In this document: positions 38,149 to 50,900 of the stretch, one piece after another
How positions within the stretch are numbered: the first letter of the stretch is position 1
How the letters are laid out: each line of letters starts with the position of its first letter
Assembly (NCBI GenBank): GCA_013399855.1
Contig: VXAY01004988.1
Location: forward strand, 192,932-256,931
Direction of reading: 5' to 3'
DNA: 64,000 nt
Source of the DNA: Oxyruncus cristatus
Taxonomy: Eukaryota; Chordata; Aves; Passeriformes; Cotingidae
Notes under the pieces: generated by a model
What the model saw: only the letters and a program-made list of their open reading frames with translations
Database searches by the model: none
What the model was told of the DNA's origin: nothing
Position numbers and translations under genes: made by a program

Positions 38149-38380
38149 ATCATAGAACCACAGGATGGTTTGGGTTGGAAAGAACCTTAAAACCCATCTT
38201 GTTCCAACCCCTGCCATAGGCAGGGACACCTTCCACTAGCCCCAGGTTGCTCCAAGCCCTGTCCAACCTGACCTTGGACACTTCCAGGGATGGGGCAGCC
38301 ACAGCTTCTCTGGGCAACCTGTACCAGGGCCTCCCCACCCTCACAGGGAAGAATTTCTTAAAAAGATCTAATCTAAATCG
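38149..38380 (-). mobile_element. CR1 LINE 3' region, minus strand
   Basis: Forward landmarks are 'atcatagaaccacaggatgg', 'gggttggaaagaaccttaaa', 'gggacaccttccactagcc', 'cttccagggatggggcagcc', 'cacagggaagaatttctta' and 'gatctaatctaaatc'. It is the reverse complement of the same CR1 type as 17152 and 23419 and is well preserved. The 64-codon frame inside is a repeat artefact. Confidence 0.95.
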
Positions 38381-40005
38381 AGATCAGAGGCTTTGATTTC
38401 TACCTCTACTTTACACTACTCAAGAGGTGGGATGCTTCTTGATTCCACTGTGTGACTCAACCATCTTTTTGTTTTTCATTACTCATCAGATAATAATTTA
38501 GAGCTTGATTTAGAGATAAATTACAGACTCCCTCTGATTTTTATGAATTCCAGCGCCCCCAGAGGATTTATGTTGCAGCTGGTGTTCACTAGTTTCCCAG
38601 CCACTTAGGTAGTGAGCCAGGAAATGTGGGTGCATGGATACTCACAGGATGGATGATGCCAGCAAAATTTTGTTGTGAGATCCCCATGGGCTAAATAATC
38701 CTCCCACGGCAAGTTATTCTGGTCATAGGGTGAGTTCATGAAATGAATGTGACAGAAGCAACAGGCAACAAAAAAGGAAAAGCCTCATAATACATTCAGA
38801 TCAAACCCAGCAAATAACCAGGAGCAGTCTTTAATTAACTTGTGTTTGCTCTCATAAGAAAGCAGGAACATTATAGAAACTAGCACCCTACTGAGATCAT
38901 AAGAAACATCTCCACCAGAACTGGCTTGTGATCCTGTATCTTATTTGCAAGTAGATGATTTACCAGCTTTTGATGTTGAGGGTCCTGATGAAGAAGGGAA
39001 TTCAGTATCTAAATGTAATGTCTGCTAAATAGGAAGATATGTGATACATTCTTGATAACAATGAGTGGGATCGCATGTGCTACACACACATAAGTCAGCA
39101 TTTACATTTTAATGTCTTCCTTTGCAAGACCAATCCTATTCTGGAAAATATTTTAAAAGAAAAAAAAAGCTTCTATCCAGAGGTATTCTGAACAAAATAA
39201 CTCCTCAGTGAGGACTCTGAGATTTTGGTAGTCTGTTCGGCTAGGTTAGATTCAACAGATGTTGAATCCAAATATTCATGCTTAATAGGCCCTGAAGGAC
39301 CTTCTTTACTGGCATTTTGCAATTCTTTTTTAAACACTAATCTATATTTTTGGCCTCTGTACCATTCTGTGGCAATAATTTCTACATTTTTAGTGTTAAT
39401 TTATTTAAAACTTGCTGTTTGTTAATGCCTCTGGGCACTCATCTGTGTGAATGAATTGATACTCCTCTATTCATTTTCTTCCATGTTCTTCATAGTTTTA
39501 TAAACTTCTTCAAGTCTCCTTTTTTTTTTTTTTTTTCAGAATGAAGCATCCTAATCTATTTAACTTCTTACCTTGGAAAGCACTATATACCTCCACCCAT
39601 TTTATTGCCTTTTTCTACATTTTATTTAGACCCCTGGTAAACAATTAATTTGGCCATGCTGAACATGAAAGACATGCAAAACACACATAAGTCATTGTCT
39701 GAACTCCTGAAAAACACTTCTGAGAGATCTGTCTCTCTACCTGTGATTCATACAGGGGACCTTTGTCAGCTCAGTAAAGAATTCAGGGGCTAAATGGCTA
39801 CAAGTCCATCCCTGTAGATGAGTCTCTTTCTATTCCTGGCCCCCAAAATGACTGATTTACACCATGAGGAAAATGGAGCAGACATCACTCTTCTCACTGC
39901 TCCCCTGACAATGTAGCCATAGTGACACTCTTTTCCTACTTATAATATTTGAAAATAAGAAAAAAACCAAAACCAAAACCAAAACAAAGTGAAAAAACAA
40001 GCAAA
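38381..40005. other. Unique non-coding DNA
   Basis: No gene is recognised. A run of 17 T lies at 39520-39536. Confidence 0.5.
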
Positions 40006-40075
40006 CAAAACAAAACAAAACAAAACAAAACAAAACAAAACAAAACAAAACAAAACAAAACAAAACAAAACAAAA
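40006..40075. repeat. (CAAAA)14 microsatellite
   Basis: Fourteen perfect CAAAA pentamers follow an impure A-rich lead-in from 39961 with ACCAAA units. Because the 5-bp unit repeats every 15 bp in codons, the minus strand reads an open low-complexity Phe/Cys/Val/Leu frame (39857-40216), which is not a gene. Confidence 0.95.
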
Positions 40076-43000
40076 AAGCGGGGTATAAATGGTGCAGAGG
40101 CTTCTGGAGAGGCTGTTAAAATGGATTAGAAAAGGGTTAAGGAAAATGTCCCACTGGCTCTGTTGGCCAGGAGAAATGCTCAGCGAGCCAGAGAATCTCA
40201 GAGCACGTGTGCCCATGGCACAAAAGTAAGAAGCAAATAATCAATTGAGTGCTTTATCAGCACAGTATTCAATTAAATTTCAATTAAGAAAAAAAATAAT
40301 GCAGCAGTCATTATCTAAGCTGTGGTCAGGTCCTTACACCAAGTGTCAAGATACCCTTGTCAATTTGCAAACAGTTTAGATAAGGATTAAAATTCTCCAG
40401 ACTGCACAGGAGGCCACTGTAAGCATTCCTAATGGTGTCTCTGTCCTTGCCTTGGAAACACTTCTGGTTTCTTATTTTACCAAAGCTAATGCCTCTCTTT
40501 TGAAAGATAATTCAATAAATCCTTTTTGAATGGAAATTAAAAAAAGGATAAAAAAAAAGTAAAAACGAGGCATTATCAGGAATATACAATTGCAAAACCA
40601 GAATAATGATATTTTTACCATGCTAAAAATCTCATTATTCTCCGTGGAAATTATTTTGAGATATGAGAAGATGCCAGCTTGATAGCAAGCACCACCAGTC
40701 CAACATTCAGTTTATTTACCACTCCAGCAACTGAGGTTTAAAGGAGCTATTTCTCTCCATTTCTTGGCTTGCCTGCCCTTGCTGCACAAGGCATAAGAAA
40801 AAGGCAAACAGCTGAATAAGTGATGTTCTTTTGTTTGATTTAGGACTAGAATTAAGAGATTTCCTGAATCCCGGGCTCAGATAACTGACCTGTACCTCTC
40901 AAGGTAGAGTGTTGTTCCTTAAAAGGACCACTTTGACTAATGTTGCCTTCCTCAGTGACAGTAGTAATCCCACCAGAGCATTAGAAGTTGAAAACTGATT
41001 TCAGTTTATGACAAAGAGCACAGAAAAACCATGGAGATATTATATACTATCTTACATGTGAAAAACAAAACAGATAAGAGATATTCCGGTTACTGGAGAG
41101 ATAAGACACAGAAACAGAACAGATTTTTATCCCAGTCCCATAGATGGAGTCTATTTGGCTTTCCATCAGGTAGCACAGCTTCTGGCCTGTGGCAGATTTT
41201 GACCTCTCACATCCCTTTGTTTGAAGTGCCACAGCTTGTGGCAACCCTTGGAGCGCACAGATGTGAGCTTTCATTGCATGTGCTTCTCCCTCAACTGTAA
41301 TGTAGTTTAAAATCCATTTCATTTTGCTTTTTCAAACTTGTCTTGTAAAAAAAAAAAGATATTTAGGAAGCCATCCTGAGTCAAGTATGGATTTTGCATG
41401 AATAGCAACATGCTGTTACTCCTGTATTTAGAAACATGCCCATGCCCACTTAAAAAAAAAAATGGCTCTGTTGCATGTGTTTTTCTTGAAGATGATCCTT
41501 TCTGAATCATACCCCTGTTGAGAGCTGGAAGGATACCACAGTTACTTGGATTTTTGTGTTAGATTTTTTCCTTGCATGTCCTTTGTACCTAGACTGGATA
41601 CGCATTTCTCTTTTTCTTGTTCTTGCTTTTCATGGCTGTCACTACCTTTTTACTTGGTAAGGGACACCTCTCTCCCCAGCTGTGTTGTCTTTTCTTTCAC
41701 CACTTTCCTTGTGTGATTACAATCCAGTGATGCCTTTGGCATATTGTCCTGTGTCAGCAGACCAGGATGTATTAGAGGTTGTCGAATACACAGAATTTAA
41801 GCCCAGAATTAAAGTGTGTTTTGATATGTGCCATTTCTCTGTTCCAAGTGGATGATTATTTATTGGCTTATGTTTTTTATTCCCTACCCAAATCAGGCCC
41901 TTCTTTGCACCTGAGGGTAAAACCCATAGGCTGCCTACTGGGTTCTGGATTCTTTGCTGCCAAGTTGAGTTTTTTTATATTCAGGAATACAGAGGGGTTC
42001 TGTGTCTCGCTGAAGCTACAGAAGTAAATCTGGAGAGACTCACTTGTCTTCAGGGATTGTCACTTCCACGGTTTAGGGTAGCACCATTATTTTAAACCAA
42101 GCACAGAGGTCAGAACAGTTATTGCATCATATGATGGAGCAGGAATTCCAGTTGATGGAGTGGGATTTTTCCCTGCAACACAAAGACATTGCTATTGGCA
42201 ATGAAGGCAGATTCCTTGGAGGGCTGTTTTTCCACTGCAGTATAGCTGGGGGTGTATTTTTTTTAATTACTATTTTGCTTTAGCTTGAATCACAATGCAA
42301 AACATAAATTGGGATTGACTAATACCATCTGGGAGGTAAACAAAGCTAAAAGAAAAGAATATAAATGCAATCAAACCTACTAGTGAAAATCTATATATTG
42401 TAATATATTTTGGGGCAGAATACAAAAAAATAAGTTCTACTTTTTTCTAATTTGGAATGACATTTTTTTTTAGAGTTTATTTTGTAGAACAACTCAAACA
42501 AGTTGAAGAATAGCCGGAAAATTAATTTTTTTCTTAAATAAATTTTTACTGTGTTTGCAAAGCAAAGAACAAACCCAGAGATCTGTACAGCATATATAAA
42601 ATTTCCACCCTGGGCCTGGGAAATGCCAGTGCAAGATAAAACACAGCTAGAGAGATACTATGCTTTATTTCTTTCCTGGAAAACATCTTGCCTATTCAAA
42701 ACAGTGGGATTTCCCCCTCAGAATAGCTGTGTGGGATCAGATCACCTTTCCAACAGCTCAGGATCCTGTCTTAGTTCATGGTCCACACTGGAAGCTTAAA
42801 AAAGACTGAAAGTACAAAACAAATGGGATAATACTTTGCCAGAACACGTTCCCAAGATTCAAGGTGTCTGCATCTCAGGGATTTTGGGACCCAGAAGAGC
42901 TGTCACAACCAGAGACAGGTTTTTCTTGCATTGATGACTCCATTAACTTCTGAAAGTCTCTGTGACTTTTTCATGTCGCCAAAATTCTGTGGCAAGAAAT

Positions 43001-44260
43001 TCCACAGGATGACCAAAATGTTACCTTTTTTCATTTGCATCCAGTCATTTTCTCACCTCACTACATGAGCCTGCCTTAGTTTATAAGGAAAAAAATAGAC
43101 ATTTTTTTTCCTACTTATTTTCTTTCTTTCTTCCATTGACACAATAGAATGAGTCTCAGAATCGATGCACAAGAGCAGCTATGTGGAACAGCAGCTCTTT
43201 CCTCATCACTGTGGATACATCACTGGATACATTTAGAATGTTTGAATCTTATGAGTCATGGATTAAATAGAATTAGATATGAGTCTGAAAATGGGGGTGT
43301 TTGTAGAGCTTAACTGGGAGAAGAGAAGGTGAACTGGTGCTATAGAAGAGTGAGAGGAGAAAGAAAAGAACAGTGAAACCTAGAAAACACATTTTGCAAT
43401 TGTGCTGTTTGACACAGAGGAGAGCTTGCCCAAAACCCCAGCCCTGAACTCCCTGAACTTTGCTTTCCTGCATGGTCAAACACACTTGGCTCCAAACTTG
43501 GCTGTTCAGGCTCCCAACTGTTACTGTTCCCACCAACACTTGGCACAAAAACTATGGCCTTCTTCCGAGGATCCTGATGGTCTTCTCCAATGGCAATTGT
43601 TCTGGACACTGCCCCTGCAGGGTGGGTGTGACAGTGCCTAATTTATAATCAAGCAGTTAATTGTAAATTGCTTGTCTTTGCTCGGCAAGACAACATGGGA
43701 GCAGAACAGCTCCTGTAAACCTTGTTCACTGCCCAGACATCTCACCCTCTCACAGCTGCTATGGGGAAGGAGCAGCAGCACTAAGGCGAGTTGGGAGTGG
43801 AGGTTTAAGCACCACTTTTATCCTTCCCTTAGACAGCAATAAGATAACTTCAGGATATTTCAATACCTCTGACAACCATACCCACCCGTGGGGGGCCATA
43901 CTCACACCCTTGGGTCTGGCTGCTCACTTTCAAAGATTTTCTTTGTGTAAAATATAAACAAGCCTTTTCTCATCCTTCTCAAGGTCTGGTTTGTGCAGTT
44001 ATAGAAAACTAAATCATGCACAAGTGGGAGAGGGTATGAGAACGGGGGGTTCCTTGTGGCAATAATCAGCCAACGACCGGAATTGCTCGGGTGGTCTCTG
44101 CCCCTGATGGTCACTGGTGCAAGGAAATAATGAGATGTGACTGTCACAGGCCTAGAGCAAATATCCAAAACTAAAAAACAGACTGCAGAGACCAGCTGGA
44201 ATCATAGTCTGTACACTGCTATTTAATCTCTTTTCTTTTTTGTCATGTAGAAATGTGGAC
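40076..44260. other. Unique non-coding DNA, CNE-like spot near 43.65 kb
   Basis: No gene or mobile element is recognised. At about 43635-43700 an AT-rich stretch has homeodomain-type cores and a short inverted repeat (caagca/tgcttg). Frames of up to 91 codons at 43270-43650 overlap on both strands. Confidence 0.5.
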
Positions 44261-44347
44261 GTTTGTTTTTTTTGTTTGTTTGGTTGGTTTTTTTTTTGTT
44301 TTAGTGGGTTTTTTTTTTTTGGTTGTTTGTTTGTTTGTTTTTGGTGG
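44261..44347. repeat. T/G-rich (GTTT)n simple repeat
   Basis: Poly-T blocks alternate with GTTT and GGTT units, with four clean GTTT units near the right end. Confidence 0.85.
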
Positions 44348-47300
44348 GACAGAATGTGTTGTTTTTAATTGACTTTATGACCACCACAGACACAGAGTAT
44401 CCCCAGTCTCTAACCCTGAAAGCATTTTTAAAGAATAACTTTCAGGAACATATGTTACAAATTGAGAGGTACTCTGAAGGAAGCAAGTGAGAGAATAAGA
44501 GTTCAGAAAATAGAAGCAGATCATGGTAGGACTATGGTAACACACTTCATTTTTCATTTGTTCATTTGTATGAGATTTTAATTTCTTTTTCTTTTTTTTT
44601 TTTAAATATTGAGTGATTCCACAGAAAACCAAAAGAAGTGAATACTACTAATAGCTGCTGAGTCCTGAGTATATTTGATTAGGTGGTTATTTAGCTATTT
44701 AAACATAAGTTTAGAGATATAGCTTAGTATGATATAAACATACTGTAGATCTTCTGTTTTGTAGCTCTTTGCAAGGGGGATCTCTATGAAAAATTATCAT
44801 GGGGAATTAATATTTTTTTCATAAACACATGAATTATTTATGCTTTTGGTGTGTCACAAATCTCCTTTCTGCCCTTTCAGCCTCCTTCCTCTCAGTCATG
44901 AAGATGACTGATCCAGAAGAACAACACCTCATTGTCACCCATGTCTTACCTGTTGTAGAGCCCTAGAGAGTCATAAATACATTTTCACACTTTATGGAAA
45001 AGGAGAAAAGGAGGCTGGGAATAATTTCAACTGTGTATATAATTAGCCACATGCACACTTTTGTTTGAAACTGTGGAAGAAGTTAAACCCAAAGTTATTC
45101 TTAATTTCCTGCTTCTTGGAATGGTTGTTCCCATGAATGTGATCACCTTGATCTTCCTTAACCATTTTTAGAGCAATGTGTGGGTTCTTCTCTATACCTT
45201 CCTTCTAAAGGGTGAGGAGAGATTTTTAGCTATAAATCCAAATCAATCCTCTATCTCTCTTTTTGCAATTACACTTATTTTGTCCAAGCCCTCCTGCTTT
45301 GCTTATTAGGACTTGATGACTGGAGGGAAAGCTTTCTTAGATATAGATATATAGGATAGAAGGCAGGAAGGGATAGGCAGTCATGTCCAGCTTCCCACCA
45401 TCCCAGGAACCTGTTTAATAGTGGTGTGTGATCCACCTGAAAGTGGAGGGGTCAGTTTGGGAAAAGAGGCCCTGGGAGTGTTTCTTAAAATCCAGAGATT
45501 CAATAGGAAAATTTCACATACCATTTCTCTTTCCTCTTCATCTTTCTCTCCTCTGCCACACACACTGACCATTATCTGTCTCCTCAGGCAGCATAACAAG
45601 CGAAGTGCCACGAGGACAAAAGTCTTCAACTTTTAAAGTCTACAATTTGCCTGAGGGAGACAACACAAGCAGAAAAGGTCAAACATAGGACTAATGCCTT
45701 GGTCGTGATGTCCCTTTGGCTCTAGGGAGCTCCCAGACCATTGTAATATATTGTCAAGCACAAAGGTGTTCAGGACCCAGCCCTCAGAGGCTGCAGGTTT
45801 CCTTTTCTATTGCTTTCAAAGGTTGGCAGCACAGGTCAGGCCAGGTAGAAGAAATTATGCTGCAGAAATATTTCTCACCTGGCTAAATCATTCTTTTCTC
45901 CCTGTGTGACTGTTTTTCTTTTTCACAATGAAACAATCTCTCAACACCTTTCCCATCTGTGCTGTGGAGATTTCTTTTGACCTTGCTGAGTGGCCTGGCC
46001 ATCCATCATGTCAAAGCTGAGCTATCTGGGAGCACAGCACAGGGGACTGTCTCTTCACCTACCTGCCCCAGTGACTGCAAAGCACAGCAGAACCCAGCCT
46101 CAGCCCTCCCCATGACAGATACTTTCCTTTTCCTTCTAATCCTTAGGCTTTTCCTGTCACTTTCTTCCTATTGTTTGTTTCTCATGGTTCAGTGGGAAAG
46201 TGAAGGCGGGCATACACACAAGGTCTTACTTACCTTTAGGTGAATCTCTGTAGCATCAATCTTGGTCACAAAGAAAATCTCAATTCCATCATCTCTGTCT
46301 TTTCTCTATCCCATTAGAGCACATGTTCTCATTTCAGACCTAAAGAGAGGCTGATTTGCTCTTTCCAACAAAACTCACCAGGATATTTCACATCAGCTTT
46401 ACTTGTCAGGCAACAGAAAGGAATGAGTACAAGATGATGACTTAATCCAACATCTGTTCAAGTCTATGATCACCTTTCCTTTAGAGCATGGTCTAAATCC
46501 TTACCCCTAAAAGGAGTTTTGGCACTTAATCCTTGGAGGCAAAAAAAGAAAAGCAGTGAGTGAAATACAGTAAGAATCTGGCACTTTTGTATTTGAAGGA
46601 CACATCAACCTGACAACAAAAGCTCTGCTTGACCTATACAGTGGCTTTCCAAAGAAACCGTGACAGTGGGGAAAACGTAAGTAGAATGAGTCCCATTGTG
46701 TTGGAAAGTTAAACTCAGACTGAACAAAAGTGAGAAATACATCAAATTTCTGAGAAAGTATAGCAAAGGCAGAGGGGTGACCCAATAGTCCCCTTTCTCC
46801 TGACGTGGTCATAACAGCTGCAATGGTTTCTTTTGGTTGCAAAAAGCAAAGGTGTCTTCTTTTGGTCTTGGTAGAATGGCTCTTCACCCCACCTGTTTCA
46901 GGTATCATTCGCCTCTACCTATACCAAATCTGCAGCTTGTAGCTGCAGATGGCTTCACAGCAGTGTTTGCTGTAGGATGTTCTCAAGGCAAATGTCACTT
47001 AAAAAAAAAAAAAAAAAAGAAGTGTTTCACATTAGAACAAATATTAGATGTCATAAAAACTGCCTTTTACAAGTCATTGCTAAGACAGGCTTGGCAGTGT
47101 TCCTCTCCAATCTAACCTTCAGTTCTGCTCAGTGTTCAAGGTCAGCTCCCTTTATGCCTGCTGAGAGCCTCTGATTTTGGCAGAAATTTTGCATGAATGC
47201 AGATGTCTATAAAAAGGGAGTTTGTTGGCAGAATCAGGACCTTTTGAACAATACTGAAACGACAACACAGCTGCAATGAAGAGCTTGATTCATGTTCTGT

Positions 47301-47820
47301 GCCTATGGACAGGTCATTGATTGCTTTTGGTTTTATACAGGAAACAAAAACATCCGTGGTCACTCTCAACATCCCTCTCATTACATAATGTCATATTATC
47401 CCTCTCAAAATCCAGCAGACATCCTAGTATTTTTCCTTAAAACCCTGAACTCTAGAGTTATATTAATTTACAAACTTCCTTGTCTTTCTTCTATACTGCT
47501 GCTATAAATAGATAGCCAGATGATTTCTAGATTTCAAAGCTTCTAGGAGAAATAAATCCCATGAACACTGAAAAATGGAGAAAATGTAAGAAACTTCCTA
47601 CTTTCCATAAACAATAGCAATAAATGTTGTCCTTCCAAGTTTTTTTACAGGCTGGTTTTTTTTTTTTTTTTTTTAGTATTGCAATATTTAGGCTGAGTCT
47701 ATAACCTGGGAACAGCTGGAGTCAGCAGTATGAGAATTGACCTCCCTTGATGCAAGAGCTCACCAACCTCTCAGGGCTGGAACTTAGAGTAGAAGTCGTC
47801 TCATTTAATAAAATTTATAT
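44348..47820. other. Unique non-coding DNA
   Basis: No gene is recognised. A run of 18 A lies at 47001-47018 and 19 T at 47656-47674. A 133-codon minus frame (46507-46908) and a hydrophobic forward frame (45959-46243) are judged chance frames. Confidence 0.5.
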
Positions 47821-47915
47821 GTGGAAGGTGCCCCTGCCTGTGGCAGGGGTTTTGGAACTAGATGATCTCTAAGGTCCTTTCCAAACCAAACTATTCTATG
47901 ACTGTGTTTCTATGA
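47821..47915 (+). mobile_element. CR1 3' terminal fragment
   Basis: It shows 'gtggaaggtgcccctgcctg', 'ggaactagatgatctctaagg', 'cctttccaaaccaaac' and 'attctatgactgtgtttctatga'. Only the last ~95 bp are present, and the terminal repeat is slightly degenerate. Confidence 0.92.
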
Positions 47916-50900
47916 TATATCAAAGTGAGATGTCTGCTCAAATCTGTCATTTAAATCCTCATCTCAACCATATTGGACTTCCATCTCAATAAGGATGAAC
48001 TACCTTTTGCAAATGTGTTTTGCTGTTCTTGTTCAGGAATTCCTGCAGTGGTACTACAGGTACTAACAGTGCAAGAAAGAACTTCAAAATTCAGTTTTAC
48101 AGGAGGAAAGAGAAATTAAAATATTTTGGCTTTTTAGTGAAAAATAAATTCATGAATGCTTTATATTGGTGTATATATTGCCCTTTAATATAAGGTATTT
48201 TCCTTCTGGACAGGAAAAAAAGAAGAGGCAGTTTACCTCTCCTGTGACATAACCAAAATAAAATGCATCTAGTTCAGAGGAGTATTTAGTAGGGCTGTGA
48301 ATTCTTAGATACAGGGATAAACTTCTTGTTTTGCATTTGTGCTGTGTGTAAAACATTGGATTTGTAGTCTGAATGACTGATTCCAGGTAGTATTGTAATC
48401 ACAATATATATTCAGAGCGTGTCTCTGCCTGTAAAAAATAATTTAATATAGTGCATGGAAATGAGACACTGACTGAATGGATAAATATGTCAGGTTTGTA
48501 ACAATCTCCAGTGCTAGATACGTGAAATCAGGGAAATCATTTATCTCTACCTTAGTCTTGATTTTATACCATCAACTTCTACTGAAAAGTGACTTTAGCT
48601 CTCCATTAGAAAAAATATGATGTAAATCTGATCCAGAGAATCTTAAGATGTGGAAGAAACAGCCTAAACAATAAGAGTTTATTAAATGTGGCTTCCTACA
48701 GTTTTGCTGAGGACTTTTCTAAAACAATTAAAACCAGGCCTGTAGCCAAATGCCAGCAGCCTCTTTTCCCTTTGTCCACTCTCAGAAGCGACTCATCCTC
48801 TCTCAGTCCAGCCCAGGAGCTGGTGCTAAAACATGGCTCCTCCAATATTCAGATGACATTATCTGAGGACTTTAGGCTTTGCTAACAAAGGGGGTCGGTC
48901 GTGTCTCTCTCTTGTCCGTTAAAATCTTCACCTCCTACAATTGCCTCAGTGTGTGTGAGTAGATAGAGTGAGCAGATTGCAGAAATTAATTAATTATGTG
49001 TGTGAACTTCTCACTCTCATCCTTCGCTGAACCTTTTTGTTCCTTGGCCCTGCCTCTTGTAAAAATCGAAGTTGTCGCCTGGGGTGTGTGGCTTTCAGCT
49101 TGACTGTGTCCTGTATTTACCTGCTACAGTGACACGAGCACGTGGAACACTTTAACAAGTAGTTTTTAATGAATCCCAGGGAAGAAAACACCCTCAAAAC
49201 CAACACTTCAATATGTAAGTGCTTATATAGACTGCAGCAACAAACCCACAAAGAATGGCGAAGATTTCCTCAGGCGTTTTAAACAAACTTTAGCAACAGA
49301 CAAGGTCGCAGCCATTCAGTGAGAAGAGCATTTGGTTAACGGGTTCTTTCTACAAGGCTGAGGGTGAATTGTTTCATACTTTTGGATGATTTGCTAGGAA
49401 GATGTGTTAAATTGCTGGTAATTTGAACACCAGCAAGCACTTCACATACCCCTTGCATCTTTTCAATAAACACCATCACCTATTCTGTGTTGCCCTTGGC
49501 TTCTCACACTTGTGTCAGAAGGAAATGAGAGATTTTTAGCACAGCCAATGAGTTCAGCGCAAAGGGGAGAGGGGCAGAATTTCCCTCAGGTCTTAATCCC
49601 AGCAAAGGTTCAGGCCAATGAACCTTTGTAATCAGTCACTTGTCTTTCTGAATTACTTTATTCAAAACCATGGGCAAATCTGTAATGTCTTCTTTTTCCA
49701 CCTTCAAATGGATATTGTGTGGCAAGAAAGCAAAACTAGAAAGGGACAAAAAAGCAAAATAAGGACAAAGGATTAAGATCCAGAGTTTCTGCTGGTAAGC
49801 CTTATTGCTGACTTTATCCAGTCAAATATTTGAATTACTAACATTACTTCCCTACCACCTTGCCTTGACTGCTTTAAGAATTAGATGACCTGATGCTTGC
49901 AAAGCAGTTTCCTTATGGAAAACATGACCATTTTCATGGAGTATTTACAGCTGCAAATGAATTCCTGCTCTGAAACTGCTACTTCCCCCTCCCAAACCCC
50001 CAGTTTTCATCTGTCCTGCCAGTAATTGCACAACCACCCCTATCCTGGGCGATGCACCACCTCCCTCTTGTGGTTGCTGGCTCAAAGAGAGGACGAGGGA
50101 GGATTAGAGAACAGACTTCAAGCTTTTAAGGCAAAAGAATGAAGACTGATGGTTTCAGACACAGTGGTCTGCTGCTAATGATCTGTCTGGCGGACAATAA
50201 GTTATGTCTGTATTTCACCCAGAGCTGTTCCATGCCTTTAAGGTGAAATTCCTGAACTAGGAATAGCTGTAATCACCCAAGTCGGAAAAAACTTTTTAAA
50301 CTTTTGGGAGGTTCTTTCAGTGCTTTAGCAGAGCCACACAGAAATTAGGCCAGGAACAAAAGTGATGAGATCTTTAAATGCTTGACTTCAGAATAATTTT
50401 GGAATCACCGATTCTACAGAGAATGAAATAGTACCAGTGGACACTTCAGCTTTCAAAGAAAGGGTGAAAAGTTAAACTGTGTTGTACAGCCATAGGGTTC
50501 TTCTGCCCTGGGCTGCAGAGCAAGATCCAGTAAGTAGAAAAGAATATCAAATTTTTATGCCACCAGGTAGATCTGCATGATTTTCTGTGCATGCACACAC
50601 ACACAACTGTGCACTTACTAAATCTGACCTTGGAGACAGTTTTTGGGTCAACATTATTCTCTGAAGATGGTTGAAAACAACCATTCCCTACCAGGCTAAA
50701 GCTCCAATCTGTTCTTGTATCCTGTGTCTGTCAATAAGTGATAGAAAACACCTGTATGACAGCAAGGTCAGAACAGCATAAAGTGATGCCATATTTTCTC
50801 TTTAGAGAAGTCTAGAGTGAGAAATTGTCTCTTTTATGGTCTTATCTATTATATATTTTTCATCTGACCAAGCTAAGCAACAATCCTGCAACCATCTGGA

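Noticed and set aside
39857..40216. 119-codon low-complexity minus frame
   Set aside because: It is the reading of the (CAAAA)n microsatellite on the opposite strand.
45959..46243. Frame resembling a signal peptide plus a membrane segment
   Set aside because: The nominal start codon is GTG and no ATG precedes the hydrophobic part; hydrophobic stretches are common in T-rich DNA.
46507..46908. 133-codon minus-strand open frame
   Set aside because: No recognised motif; length is within chance expectation for 64 kb in six frames.
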